Shown piece after piece: positions 22,840-32,084 of a DNA stretch of 64,000 bases (positions are counted from its first letter, which is position 1; every line of letters starts with the position of its first letter). The stretch is from Mycobacteroides sp. CBMA 271. Lineage in GTDB: Bacteria; Actinomycetota; Actinomycetes; Mycobacteriales; Mycobacteriaceae. The DNA is taken from positions 1-64,000 of the forward strand of contig NZ_VTHB01000009.1 in assembly GCF_009729205.1 (NCBI RefSeq), read 5' to 3'. Position numbers and translations under genes: made by a program. Under the pieces are notes generated by a model that was given only the letters and a program-made list of their open reading frames with translations, made no database searches and was not told the DNA's origin.

Positions 22840-24258
22840 GTGCAAATCCCTAACGTTCTGGCATCCCGGTACGCGAGCGACGCCATGGTGCAGCTGTGGT
22901 CGCCCCGGTCGAAGGTCGTGCTGGAGCGCCAATTGTGGATCGCGGTACTGCGCGCGCAGCGCGACCTCGGTATCGACGTTCCCGACGGTGTCATCGAGGA
23001 CTACGAGCGGGTTGTCGAGGACGTCGACCTGGATTCCATCGCCGCGCGCGAGCGTGTCACTCGTCACGATGTGAAGGCCCGCATCGAAGAGTTCAGTGCG
23101 CTGGCCGGGCATGAGCACATCCACAAGGGCATGACCAGCCGTGACCTCACCGAGAACGTGGAGCAGCTGCAGATCCGGAAGTCATTGGAGTACGTGCACG
23201 CCCACGGTGTCGCGGTGGCGGCGCGGCTCGCGAGGCACGCCGTCGAGTATCGGGACGTGGTGATGGCCGGACGCAGTCACAATGTGGCCGCGCAGGCAAC
23301 CACATTGGGTAAGCGGTTCGCGTCAGCCGCCCAAGAAACCTTGGTGGCGCTGACCCGGCTGCGCGAGCTTGTCGACCGCTATCCACTGCGCGGCATCAAG
23401 GGCCCAATGGGCACTGGCCAGGACATGCTCGACCTGTTCGACGGGGACACCGGCAAGCTGGCCGAGCTCGAGGCGAAGGTGGCGGGTTTCCTTGGTTTCT
23501 CGGAGGTGCTGACCAGCGTCGGACAGGTGTACCCACGCTCACTGGATCACGATGTGGTGTCCGCCCTGGTGCAACTGGGTGCCGGACCGTCCTCGCTGGC
23601 GCACACCATCCGGCTGATGGCTGGCCACGAGCTGGTCACCGAGGGCTTCGCGCCCGGGCAGGTAGGCAGCTCGGCGATGCCACACAAGATGAACACCCGC
23701 AGCTGCGAGCGCGTCAACGGCCTACAGGTGATTCTGCGCGGTTACGGCTCCATGGTCGCGGAACTGGCTGGGGCGCAATGGAATGAAGGCGATGTGTTCT
23801 GTTCGGTGGTGCGCCGTGTGGCGCTGCCGGATGCCTTCTTTGCCATCGACGGGATGATCGAGACGTTCCTGACGGTGCTCGACGAGTTCGGTGCGTACCC
23901 GGCGGTGATCGACCGCGAGCTGCGACGCTATCTGCCGTTCCTGGCGACCACCAAGGTGCTGATGGCGGCGGTGCGTGCCGGGGTCGGCCGCGAGGAGGCG
24001 CACGAGGTCATCAAGGAGCACGCCGTCGCGACGGCACTGGCCATGCGTGAAAAGGGTGCGGAGCCAAATCTTTTGGGCCTCTTGGCAGACGATCCTCGGC
24101 TGCCCCTGGATGCCTTGGCGCTGGAGGCCGCGCTAGCTGATCGGGCGTCGTTCACCGGTGCCGCCGCCGATCAGGTCGATCGGGTGGCGGCCGAGGTCTC
24201 GGCGCTCGTCGAGGCCTACCCGGAGGGCGCCGCGTACAACCCGGGAGCGATTCTGTAA
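22840..24258 (+). CDS. purB: Adenylosuccinate lyase
   Basis: This 472-residue member of the fumarase/aspartase superfamily cleaves SAICAR to AICAR and adenylosuccinate to AMP, giving fumarate in both. Diagnostic segments are HKGMTSRDLTEN, GRSHNVAAQATT and the superfamily signature GSSAMPHKMN, whose loop bears the catalytic Ser. The start is GTG 22840. The stop is 3 bases before the cyp126 start, so translation is probably coupled. Confidence 0.96.
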   Translation: MQIPNVLASRYASDAMVQLWSPRSKVVLERQLWIAVLRAQRDLGIDVPDGVIEDYERVVEDVDLDSIAARERVTRHDVKARIEEFSALAGHEHIHKGMTSRDLTENVEQLQIRKSLEYVHAHGVAVAARLARHAVEYRDVVMAGRSHNVAAQATTLGKRFASAAQETLVALTRLRELVDRYPLRGIKGPMGTGQDMLDLFDGDTGKLAELEAKVAGFLGFSEVLTSVGQVYPRSLDHDVVSALVQLGAGPSSLAHTIRLMAGHELVTEGFAPGQVGSSAMPHKMNTRSCERVNGLQVILRGYGSMVAELAGAQWNEGDVFCSVVRRVALPDAFFAIDGMIETFLTVLDEFGAYPAVIDRELRRYLPFLATTKVLMAAVRAGVGREEAHEVIKEHAVATALAMREKGAEPNLLGLLADDPRLPLDALALEAALADRASFTGAAADQVDRVAAEVSALVEAYPEGAAYNPGAIL

Positions 24259-24261
24259 GTC

Positions 24262-25485
24262 ATGGCTCTTGACGGGGTGGACCTGACCGACCTGGACAAC
24301 TTCGCCGGCGGGTTCCCGCACGAGCTGTTCGCTCGGCATCGGCGCGAGGCGCCGGTGTATTGGCATGATCCCACCGAGAACACCCCGGACAACGAGGGCT
24401 TCTGGTCGGTGGCCAGTTACGCGGAAACCTTTGAGGTGCTGCGTGATCAGGTGACATATTCGTCGGTGACCGGAGGCGATCGCCCGTACGGCGGCACCCT
24501 GCTACAGGATCTGCCGATCGCCGGGCAGGTACTGAACATGATGGACGATCCGCGGCACCGTCAGATCCGCAAGCTGGTGAGTTCCGGTCTGACCCCGCGC
24601 ATGATCCAGCGGGTGGAGGACGACCTGCGGGTGCGGTGCCGGGCGCTGCTGGATGCGACGGTGCCGTCTGTGCCTTTCGACTTTCTGATCGATGTCGCCG
24701 CCGAGCTGCCCATGCAGATGATCTGCATTCTGCTGGGAGTGCCGGAAGCGGACCGGCACTGGCTGTTCGAGGCCGTCGAGCCGAGCTTTGACTTCGGTGA
24801 GTCTCGCCGGTCGCAGGTCACCAGTTCCCTCGGCGACCCGAGTTCCGGTATGTACCAATACGGTTCGGAGATGATCGCGTTGAAGCGCGCTCAGCCCGGA
24901 GATGACATGCTGTCAGTGGTGGCCAATGCCACGGTCGATGATGCGGAGGCGCCCTCGCTGTCGGATGCCGAGCTGTACCTGTTCTTCTATCTCTTGTTCA
25001 GCGCCGGGGCCGAAACGACGCGCAACGCGATCGCGGGAGGATTGCTCGCGCTAATCGACCATCCCGATGAATTCCGTTCTCTTCGTGAGGATCTAGACCT
25101 GCTGCCGACGGCGATCGAGGAGATGCTGCGCTGGACCTCGCCGTCACCGTCCAAACGCCGAACCGCGACCGCCGATGTCACATTGGGTGGGCAGGACATC
25201 GCCGCAGGACAGAAGGTGGTGGTGTGGGAAGGATCAGCCAATCGCGATGCGAGGGTGTTCGAGCGGCCCGATGTCTTCGACATTACGCGCAAGCCCAATC
25301 CCCACTTGGGTTTTGGACAAGGTGTGCATTTCTGTCTGGGTGCGCACCTTGCGCGCCTGGAGCTGAGGGTGGTGTTTGAGGAATTGCTGCCCCGCTTCGA
25401 GGCGGTGCGGCTGGCCGAGCCAGTGGAGTGGACGCGCAGTAATCGGCACACCGGCATCCGGCACATGGTCGTCGCGGCCTCCTAG
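24262..25485 (+). CDS. cyp126: Cytochrome P450, CYP126 type
   Basis: This 407-residue bacterial P450 has the I-helix oxygen-activation motif AGAETT, the K-helix ExxR (EEMLR) and the haem loop FGQGVHFCLG with axial Cys358. It oxidises a hydrophobic substrate using ferredoxin and a reductase; neither partner gene lies here. The place right after purB is the same as Rv0778 (CYP126) in M. tuberculosis, which supports the family name. Its natural substrate is not known. Confidence 0.92.
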   Translation: MALDGVDLTDLDNFAGGFPHELFARHRREAPVYWHDPTENTPDNEGFWSVASYAETFEVLRDQVTYSSVTGGDRPYGGTLLQDLPIAGQVLNMMDDPRHRQIRKLVSSGLTPRMIQRVEDDLRVRCRALLDATVPSVPFDFLIDVAAELPMQMICILLGVPEADRHWLFEAVEPSFDFGESRRSQVTSSLGDPSSGMYQYGSEMIALKRAQPGDDMLSVVANATVDDAEAPSLSDAELYLFFYLLFSAGAETTRNAIAGGLLALIDHPDEFRSLREDLDLLPTAIEEMLRWTSPSPSKRRTATADVTLGGQDIAAGQKVVVWEGSANRDARVFERPDVFDITRKPNPHLGFGQGVHFCLGAHLARLELRVVFEELLPRFEAVRLAEPVEWTRSNRHTGIRHMVVAAS

Positions 25486-25497
25486 CCCTTTCCCGGT

Positions 25498-25554
25498 GAC
25501 ACGCCGTCTCGTGGCGGATTCGTATGGCACGTTCTCGCCATAAGCGGGCGTGTC
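25498..25554. terminator. Nested inverted repeats between convergent genes
   Basis: GACACGCC (25498-25505) pairs with GGCGTGTC (25547-25554). Inside, TATGGC (25523-25528) pairs with GCCATA (25537-25542) over an 8-base loop. The element fills the gap between the ends of cyp126 and the facing membrane protein gene, so a two-way terminator is likely, although there is no T tract. Confidence 0.45.
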
Positions 25555-25558
25555 GACG

Positions 25559-26185
25559 CTAGGTGGTCTTCCACGCCTTCGGCGCGCTGATGCCCGCGGC
25601 CCTCAATTCGACGGCGGCCAGGCCGCGTATCGACGCGGTGTCCTGGGCGCGCCAGGCGGCCACCGGGTCGGCGGTGACGACCGCCAGCTTCTTCAGCGGA
25701 CGGTTGGCCAGTGCCCGCAGCGCCAGTAGCTGCTCACCGGCAGGGGTGGCCGCGAGTTGCACCGCGACCAGCTTGCGGCGAAAGAACCTGATTCGCAAGA
25801 AGATCCATGGCCCGGCGAACGCCAGAATGGGCGGAGCAGCGACGGCGATGGCCAGCACCACCGCCAGCCAAGTGGCGGTGGTATCCAGGTTGTGGCCCGC
25901 GCCGGCCAGATCGGCCGCGGCCTCGCTGGCTGCACGCAGCGGCTCGCCCACCTTGTCGCCCACCAACGGGATCTTGTGTGCACTGTCGCCCGCGGAGTTC
26001 AGGTTGTCCGAGATACCGTCGGCGCCGTCCTTTACCTGACGGCCCACCTCCGCTATCGCCGAGACCGCGCCGTGCACAGCCAGTCCGACGAACACCCAGA
26101 TTGTGGTCCAGATTGCCACCGCCACGTCGCTGAACAGTTGGCCGAGCAACCGACCCGGTCGGGTGGAGTAGGGCACAAATCGCAT
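25559..26185 (-). CDS. Membrane protein of unknown function (Rv0779c position)
   Basis: This 208-residue protein starts at ATG 26185. There are two hydrophobic segments, near residues 18-42 (VAVAIWTTIWVFVGLAVHGAV) and 105-132 (WLAVVLAIAVAAPPILAFAGPWIFL). Between them is a Ser/Asp/Ala-rich external or cytoplasmic domain with DNLNSAGDSAHKIPLVGDKVGEP, a repeated small-residue helix. A basic tail follows. No catalytic motif is seen. It is divergent from purC with 18 bases between starts, so the two promoters overlap. Confidence 0.8.
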   Translation of the reverse strand: MRFVPYSTRPGRLLGQLFSDVAVAIWTTIWVFVGLAVHGAVSAIAEVGRQVKDGADGISDNLNSAGDSAHKIPLVGDKVGEPLRAASEAAADLAGAGHNLDTTATWLAVVLAIAVAAPPILAFAGPWIFLRIRFFRRKLVAVQLAATPAGEQLLALRALANRPLKKLAVVTADPVAAWRAQDTASIRGLAAVELRAAGISAPKAWKTT

Positions 26186-26203
26186 GAATCGTAGGATGGC
26201 ACG

Positions 26204-27097
26204 ATGTCTCCGTCGCTGTCCGATTACCAGCATGTGGCCAGCGGGAAGGTCCGTGAGCTGTACCGAGTCGACGATGAACACCTGCTGTTCGTCGCCACCG
26301 ACCGGATTTCCGCCTACGACTTCATCCTGGACACGCCGATACCTGACAAGGGGCGCATCCTCACGGCGATGAGCGTGTTCTTCTTCGGGCTGCTGACCGT
26401 TCCGAACCATCTCGCCGGGCCGCCCGACGATCCGCGTATCCCCGAGGAGGTGCTGGGCCGGGCGCTGTTGGTGCGCCAGCTGGACATGCTTCCCGTGGAG
26501 TGCGTGGCCCGCGGATACCTCACCGGATCCGGGCTGTTGGACTACCAGCGCACCGGCGAGGTATGCGGGCACGTGTTGCCACAGGGGCTTGGCGAGGCCA
26601 GTCGGCTGGATCCGCCGTTGTTCACACCGGCCACAAAGGCCGATATCGGTGAGCACGATATGAATGTCGATTTCGCGGCGGTGGTGGACCTGGTTGGCGC
26701 GGTGCGGGCCAATCAGCTGCGCGATGAGACCATCAAGATTTATCTGCGGGCCGCGGCGCACGCGCTACACAAGGGAATCATATTGGCCGACACCAAGTTC
26801 GAGTTCGGAGTCGATACCGAAGGCACGCTGGTGTTGGCCGACGAGGTGTTCACTCCAGACTCGTCCCGGTACTGGGATGCCGCCAACTACCAGGCCGGGA
26901 TGGTGCAGGACAGCTTCGACAAGCAGTTCGTACGCAACTGGCTCACCGGGCCCGAGTCGGGCTGGGATCGCGCCTCGGACACCCCGCCGCCGCCCCTGCC
27001 GGCGCCGGTAGCGGTTGCCACTCGAGAGCGTTATATCGAAGCGTACGAACGTATTTCGGGGCTGAGCTTCGCTGATTGGATCGGGCCGTCGGCGTGA
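26204..27097 (+). CDS. purC: SAICAR synthetase
   Basis: This 297-residue enzyme joins aspartate to CAIR using ATP. Motifs are GKVRELY near residue 14, ATDRISAYDF, VRQLDMLPVECVARGYLTGS, and ILADTKFEFG and LVLADEVFTPDSSRYW at the ATP/metal site. ATG 26204 opens the conserved N-terminus. Its TGA overlaps the GTG of the oligopeptidase gene (GTGA), giving coupled translation. Confidence 0.96.
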   Translation: MSPSLSDYQHVASGKVRELYRVDDEHLLFVATDRISAYDFILDTPIPDKGRILTAMSVFFFGLLTVPNHLAGPPDDPRIPEEVLGRALLVRQLDMLPVECVARGYLTGSGLLDYQRTGEVCGHVLPQGLGEASRLDPPLFTPATKADIGEHDMNVDFAAVVDLVGAVRANQLRDETIKIYLRAAAHALHKGIILADTKFEFGVDTEGTLVLADEVFTPDSSRYWDAANYQAGMVQDSFDKQFVRNWLTGPESGWDRASDTPPPPLPAPVAVATRERYIEAYERISGLSFADWIGPSA

Positions 27098-29226
27098 GCG
27101 GGCCCATACGCCCGCCCACCGCGAACCGCATCGACACCCTCCGCGAGTACCACGGCGATGCCTTCGTCGACCCGTACGAATGGATGCGCGATAAGGAAAG
27201 CCCGGCGGTCACTGCGCATCTGGAGGCTGAGAACGCCTATGTCGAGGATCAACTCGCGCATCTGGACGGGCTTCGGACCGCCATTTTCGGCGAGATCAAG
27301 TCACGTACCAAAGAGACCGACCTTTCGATACCCACCCGGATGGGACGGTGGTGGTACTACGCCCGCAGCTTTGAGGGGAAGCAGTACGGCGTCCATTGCC
27401 GTTGTCCGATAGGCGATCCCGCTGATTGGGTGCCGCCACAGCTCGATCACGAGGTCCCCGGCGAACAGATCCTGCTTGACGGGAACGTCGAGGCCCAGGG
27501 GCACGACTTCTTCTCGCTCGGTGCCGCCACGGTCAGCCCCGACGGGAACACGTTGGCATTCTCGGTGGACGTCGTCGGTCACGAGATGTACACACTGCGG
27601 TTCAAGGACCTGCGCACCGGCGAGATGTACTCGGACGAAATCGCCGATATCGGCGCCGGTGCCACCTGGGCGATGGACAGCCGCACCCTGTACTACCCGG
27701 TGATCGATGAAGCTTTCCGTCCGTACGCAATTCGCCGCTACACGTTGGGCAGTGGCACCGACCCGGTCGAGGTGTTCTCCGAACCGGATGAGCGTTTCTG
27801 GATCGGGGTCGGCCGCACTCGCAGCGACCGCTTTGTTGCCATTAGCGTGCACTCCTCGGTTACCTCCGAGATCCTGATCGGCGATGCCGCCGACCCGGCT
27901 ACCTCGTTTTCTCCAGTCTGGTTGCGCCGCAGTGGTATCGAGTACACGGTCGATCACGTCGTGGTCGGCGGCGAGGACCGACTGCTGATCCTGCACAACG
28001 ACGGCGCCGTCAACTTCGCGCTCGCCGAGTTGCCGGTCGCCGCTGTCGCCGATGGGCCTGCCGACCCCGCGATGGCGCGCACGCTTATCGCCCATCGCGA
28101 CGATGTGCGCCTGGACGGTGTGGAGGCATTCGCCGAAAGGTTCGTCATCGGATATCGGCGAGAAGCCTTGCCGCGCATCCAGGTATGGCCCATCGGCGAC
28201 GACGGCTACCGCGTGCCACAGGAGGTCGAGTTCGACTCGGAACTGATGCTGTCCGGTCTCGGCGACAACCCGGAATGGAAGTCGCCGCTCCTGCGGGTGG
28301 GTTGTACGTCCTTCATCACGCCGACCCGGGTCTACGACCTCGACGTCCACACCGGGGAGCGCACGCTACTCAAGGAGCAGCCGGTGCTCGGCGGTTACCG
28401 CCGCGAGGACTATGTGGAGCGACGCGAATGGGCCGTCGCCGAGGACGGAACTCGGATTCCGTTGTCTATCGTCCATCGCACGGATACGGCCGAACCGGCA
28501 CCGACTCTCTTGTACGGCTATGGCGCATACGAGATGTGCGAAGACCCGCAGTTCAGCATCTCCCGGCTCTCCCTGCTGGACCGGGGAGTGGTGTTCGTCA
28601 TCGCCCACGTGCGTGGCGGCGGCGAGATGGGCCGGCTCTGGTACGAAGACGGCAAGATGTTGCACAAGCGGCACAGCTTCACCGATTTTGTTTCGGCCGC
28701 ACGCCATCTCATCGATGCCGGGGTTGCGCTGCCTGATCGGCTCGCTGCCTGGGGCGGCAGCGCCGGCGGTCTGTTGGTGGGAGCCGCGGTGAATCTGGCG
28801 CCGGAACTTTTCGCCGGGGTGCTGGCGCAGGTGCCTTTCGTCGATCCCGTTACCACTATCTGCGATCCCTCGCTGCCACTGACCGTCACCGAGTGGGACG
28901 AGTGGGGGAATCCGTTGGAAGACAAGGACGTCTACAACTACATCAAGTCCTACTCGCCGTACGAGAACATCCGAGCCGTCGAGTACCCGACGATTCTCGC
29001 GATGACGTCGCTGCACGACTCGCGGGTGCTGTACGTCGAGCCCGCTAAATGGGTAGCCGAGCTGCGGCACACCACCACCGGCGACCGCCCGATCCTGATG
29101 CGCACCGAGATGACGGCCGGACATGGCGGTATCAGCGGGCGATATGAGCGTTGGAAGGAAAGCGCCTTCCAGCTCGCCTGGATACTCGATGTCCTTGCGG
29201 CAGAAGCGGAGAAGATTGATGTCTGA
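27094..29226 (+). CDS. ptrB: Oligopeptidase B (protease II), S9A family
   Basis: This 710-residue serine peptidase has an N-terminal seven-blade propeller (about 70-400) and a C-terminal alpha/beta-hydrolase domain. The catalytic triad is visible: Ser556 in WGGSAGG, Asp642 in LHDSRVLY and His677 in TAGHGG. It cuts short peptides after basic residues. It starts at GTG 27094 in an overlap with purC. In M. tuberculosis this gene is recorded as two pieces, ptrBa and ptrBb; here it is a single intact frame. Confidence 0.94.
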   Translation: MSGPIRPPTANRIDTLREYHGDAFVDPYEWMRDKESPAVTAHLEAENAYVEDQLAHLDGLRTAIFGEIKSRTKETDLSIPTRMGRWWYYARSFEGKQYGVHCRCPIGDPADWVPPQLDHEVPGEQILLDGNVEAQGHDFFSLGAATVSPDGNTLAFSVDVVGHEMYTLRFKDLRTGEMYSDEIADIGAGATWAMDSRTLYYPVIDEAFRPYAIRRYTLGSGTDPVEVFSEPDERFWIGVGRTRSDRFVAISVHSSVTSEILIGDAADPATSFSPVWLRRSGIEYTVDHVVVGGEDRLLILHNDGAVNFALAELPVAAVADGPADPAMARTLIAHRDDVRLDGVEAFAERFVIGYRREALPRIQVWPIGDDGYRVPQEVEFDSELMLSGLGDNPEWKSPLLRVGCTSFITPTRVYDLDVHTGERTLLKEQPVLGGYRREDYVERREWAVAEDGTRIPLSIVHRTDTAEPAPTLLYGYGAYEMCEDPQFSISRLSLLDRGVVFVIAHVRGGGEMGRLWYEDGKMLHKRHSFTDFVSAARHLIDAGVALPDRLAAWGGSAGGLLVGAAVNLAPELFAGVLAQVPFVDPVTTICDPSLPLTVTEWDEWGNPLEDKDVYNYIKSYSPYENIRAVEYPTILAMTSLHDSRVLYVEPAKWVAELRHTTTGDRPILMRTEMTAGHGGISGRYERWKESAFQLAWILDVLAAEAEKIDV

Positions 29227-30040
29227 TGAGGTTGTCGTCGTCACCGGTGTCGGCGGCATGGGCAGGGTCATCGCCCGCCGCCAGGGTGTCGGCAAGACCC
29301 TGCTGCTCGCCGACTACAACGAGGAGACGCTGCAGGCGGTCGTCGATGAGCTGAGGGCGGATGGGCACAACGTCATCGGTCAGCGGGTCGACGTGTCGTC
29401 GCGCGAGTCGGTGTCCGCGCTCGCCGAGGCGTCCGCGGCGCTCGGCCGGGTGACCCAGGTGGCACACACGGCAGGCCTGTCACCGGCACAATCACCGACG
29501 AACGCCATCCTGGCCGTCGATCTGGTCGGTGTCGCCTTGGTGTTGGACGAGTTCGGCAAGGTCGTCGCTGCCGGCGGCGCGGGCGTGGTGATCGCCAGCA
29601 TGGCCGGACATATGCCACTGGAACTCACCGCGGAACAAGAAGTGGCACTAGCCAGCACGCCCGCCGAGGAGCTGTTGGCGCTGCCGTATGTCGCCGCCAT
29701 CGAGCACCCCGCAGTGGCATACCAGTTCTCTAAGCGTGCCAATCACATTCGCGTTCGCGTGGCGGCCCGGCAGTGGGGTGCGCGCGGAGCCCGGATCAAC
29801 TCGATCAGTCCCGGTGTGGTGTCCACGAAGATGGGACATCAGGAGCTCGCTTCGGAGACCGGGGCCATAACCAAGGCCATGATCGACGGTTCGGCCTCCG
29901 GCCGGATCGGCACATCCGACGATGTCGCGGCGGCAGCGGCCTTTCTGCTAGGCCCCGAGTCGTCCTACGTCACCGGGACCGATCTGCTGGTTGACGGGGG
30001 AGTCATCGCCGCGGCGCGTTCCGGCCAGCTGTTCAGCTGA
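29219..30040 (+). CDS. Short-chain dehydrogenase/reductase
   Basis: This 273-residue SDR begins MSDEVVVVTGVGGMGRVIA; the glycine motif is GVGGMG in place of the usual TGxxxGIG. The active-site Tyr-Lys is in YQFSKRANH (YxxxK). NSISPGVVSTKMG and VTGTDLLVDGG are the usual C-terminal SDR marks. The central part (LTAEQEVALASTPAEELLALP) is longer than in simple reductases, typical of a mycobacterial subgroup. It overlaps ptrB by 8 bases and the convergent transporter gene by 8 bases. The substrate is unknown. Confidence 0.88.
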   Translation: MSDEVVVVTGVGGMGRVIARRQGVGKTLLLADYNEETLQAVVDELRADGHNVIGQRVDVSSRESVSALAEASAALGRVTQVAHTAGLSPAQSPTNAILAVDLVGVALVLDEFGKVVAAGGAGVVIASMAGHMPLELTAEQEVALASTPAEELLALPYVAAIEHPAVAYQFSKRANHIRVRVAARQWGARGARINSISPGVVSTKMGHQELASETGAITKAMIDGSASGRIGTSDDVAAAAAFLLGPESSYVTGTDLLVDGGVIAAARSGQLFS

Positions 30041-31457
30041 CCGTGGGCCGCACGGTGGAGTCCATATCTTCCAGACTCATCCCCTTGGTCTCTTTGACCC
30101 AGCGCGCCACGAACACCAAGGACAGCAGCGCACACACGGCGTAGCAGCCGTAGGCGATGCCCAGCGCGTCACGCAGCGCGGGGAACGTCACCGTCACCAG
30201 CCAGTTGGCAGCCCAGTTCCCCGCGGTGGCCACTCCCATCGCCGCCGCACGGATCCGGTTGGGGAAGATCTCGCCGAGCAGCACCCAGACCACCGGACCC
30301 CAGGACATCCCGAACGCCACCACAAAGAGGTTGGCGGCGATGAGGGCGACGGGCCCGGCCACGGGTCCCAGGTGCGGCTTGCCGTCGACAACGGCGGCCG
30401 AGCCGAAGACGATCGCCATGGTGCCGAGGGTCGCAGCCATGCCCGCAGAACCGATGAGCAACAAGGGTTTGCGGCCCACCCGGTCGATCAATGCGATCGC
30501 CACCAGTGTCGTGGCGATGTTGGTGATCGAGGTGATGACCGTGATGGTGAACGACGAGCTCTCGCCGAATCCGACTGCCTGCCACAGCACATTCGAGTAG
30601 TAGAAGATCACGTTGATGCCGACGAACTGCTGAAACACCGCCAACGCCACGCCGACCCACACAATGCCGTACAGACCGCCGGCGGGCTTGCGAAGATCAC
30701 GCCACGAGGGTGCGGTGTTCTGATCGAGCGTCTCCTGGATCCGGGTGATGGTGATGTCCAGGTTCTGCTCCCCAAGAAGACGCGTCAGCACGGTGCGAGC
30801 CTCGGGAATTCGGTGTGTGGCAACGAGATAACGTGGCGACTCCGGGATCGTGTAGGCAAGCACGCCGTACACCAGCGCGGGCAGCGCCATCATCAGGAAC
30901 ATCCAGCGCCATGCGGGCAGGCCGAGCCACAGTTCGCTGCGCGAACCGCCCGCGATATGCGCCAGTAGCCAATCGATGGTGAGGGATAAGAAGATTCCGG
31001 TGACAATCGCCAATTGTTGAAGTGAGCCCAACCTGCCACGGATGCCCGACGGGGAGGTCTCGGCGATGTACGCCGGTGCGATAAGCGAGGCCACCCCCAC
31101 TCCCACGCCGCCGATCACGCGAAAGGCGATGAGCAGCTCGATGTTCGGCGACAGCCCCGCTCCTACCGCGCTCAGCAAGAACAGTGCCGCGGCGATCTTC
31201 ATGACGGCCACCCGGCCGATTCGGTCGGCGATGCGTCCGGCGGTCATGGCGCCGACGGCGGCGCCCAGCAGCGCCGATGCCACCGCGAATCCGAGCTCGG
31301 CGTCACGGATGGTGAACTCGTCCTGAATCGCTTGCACGGCGCCGTTGATGACCGCGCTGTCGTACCCGAAGAGCAGCCCGCCGAGGGCGGCTACCGACGC
31401 GATGCGCAGGGCGCTGCGGCCGGACGAGAATTCGTCGGTGGGGCCGTCGTTGGCCAT
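30033..31457 (-). CDS. MFS sugar porter family transporter
   Basis: This 474-residue protein has twelve membrane helices. The sugar-porter signatures are present: GGLLFGYDSAVING, GRIADRIGR after helix 2, PESPRYLV between helices 6 and 7, QQFVGINVIFYYS in helix 7, and DRVGRKPLLL after helix 8. It is a proton symporter for a sugar or cyclitol; xylose, glucose and arabinose porters share these motifs. It resembles M. tuberculosis SugI in outline. Its start diverges from glutathione peroxidase over 68 bases with palindromes. Confidence 0.92.
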   Translation of the reverse strand: MANDGPTDEFSSGRSALRIASVAALGGLLFGYDSAVINGAVQAIQDEFTIRDAELGFAVASALLGAAVGAMTAGRIADRIGRVAVMKIAAALFLLSAVGAGLSPNIELLIAFRVIGGVGVGVASLIAPAYIAETSPSGIRGRLGSLQQLAIVTGIFLSLTIDWLLAHIAGGSRSELWLGLPAWRWMFLMMALPALVYGVLAYTIPESPRYLVATHRIPEARTVLTRLLGEQNLDITITRIQETLDQNTAPSWRDLRKPAGGLYGIVWVGVALAVFQQFVGINVIFYYSNVLWQAVGFGESSSFTITVITSITNIATTLVAIALIDRVGRKPLLLIGSAGMAATLGTMAIVFGSAAVVDGKPHLGPVAGPVALIAANLFVVAFGMSWGPVVWVLLGEIFPNRIRAAAMGVATAGNWAANWLVTVTFPALRDALGIAYGCYAVCALLSLVFVARWVKETKGMSLEDMDSTVRPTVS

Positions 31458-31470
31458 CTGTCCTCCCGCA

Positions 31471-31492
31471 AACGTTGCGCAATGTTCGAACA
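31471..31492. promoter_or_regulatory. Overlapping palindromes between transporter and peroxidase genes
   Basis: TGTTCGAACA (31483-31492) is a perfect 10-base palindrome. AACGTTGCGCAATGTT (31471-31486) is a near-perfect one overlapping it. The 68-base divergent gap must contain both promoters, so these are operator candidates for an unidentified regulator. Confidence 0.35.
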
Positions 31493-31525
31493 GTCAACCA
31501 TCGCCGCACCGGTAGCGTGGCGGGC

Positions 31526-32014
31526 ATGACTAATCTTGCCGCCATTCCGTTGACCGCTCTTGACGGCTCCGAGCTCTCACTTGCCGATTACGGCGATAAC
31601 GCCGTGCTGGTCGTCAACGTCGCGTCCAAGTGTGGCCTGACCCCGCAGTACGCGGCGCTGGAGAAGCTGGCCGCCGATTACTCGGAACGGGGTCTGACGG
31701 TGCTTGGGGTGCCTTGCAACCAGTTCATGGGCCAGGAACCCGGTACGGCCGAGGAGATTCAGACGTTCTGCTCCACCACCTACGGGGTGACGTTCCCGCT
31801 ATTGGAAAAGATCGACGTCAACGGAGACAACCGGCACCCGCTGTACGCCGAGCTCACGAAGGCCCCGGATGCCGAGGGTGCAGCGGGTGATGTGCAGTGG
31901 AATTTCGAGAAGTTCTTGATCGCACGAGATGGCTCGGTGGTCAACCGGTTCCGGCCGACAACGGTGCCGGATGCGCCCGAGGTGATTGCGGCGATCGAGA
32001 AGGAATTGGGGTAG
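31526..32014 (+). CDS. Glutathione-peroxidase family peroxiredoxin (Cys type)
   Basis: This 162-residue thioredoxin-fold enzyme has the catalytic residues Cys36 in VASKCGLTPQY, Gln70 in CNQFMGQEPG, and Trp125-Asn126 in WNFEKFL. A second cysteine (Cys82) in IQTFCSTTYG is where thioredoxin-dependent members keep the resolving Cys. Since mycobacteria lack glutathione, it most likely reduces peroxides with thioredoxin. ATG 31526 opens the family's N-terminus. Confidence 0.93.
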   Translation: MTNLAAIPLTALDGSELSLADYGDNAVLVVNVASKCGLTPQYAALEKLAADYSERGLTVLGVPCNQFMGQEPGTAEEIQTFCSTTYGVTFPLLEKIDVNGDNRHPLYAELTKAPDAEGAAGDVQWNFEKFLIARDGSVVNRFRPTTVPDAPEVIAAIEKELG

Positions 32015-32084
32015 CGCCCGAGCGTTCGTTTCGATGCGGGGTGTCTGACACCCTGTGTACATCTGGAATTGCCACACTGGTGGC

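Noticed and set aside
31483..31492. LexA (SOS) box at TGTTCGAACA
   Set aside because: The mycobacterial SOS box has TCGAAC and GTTCGA in a spaced arrangement; this 10-base palindrome joins them in the opposite order without the gap.
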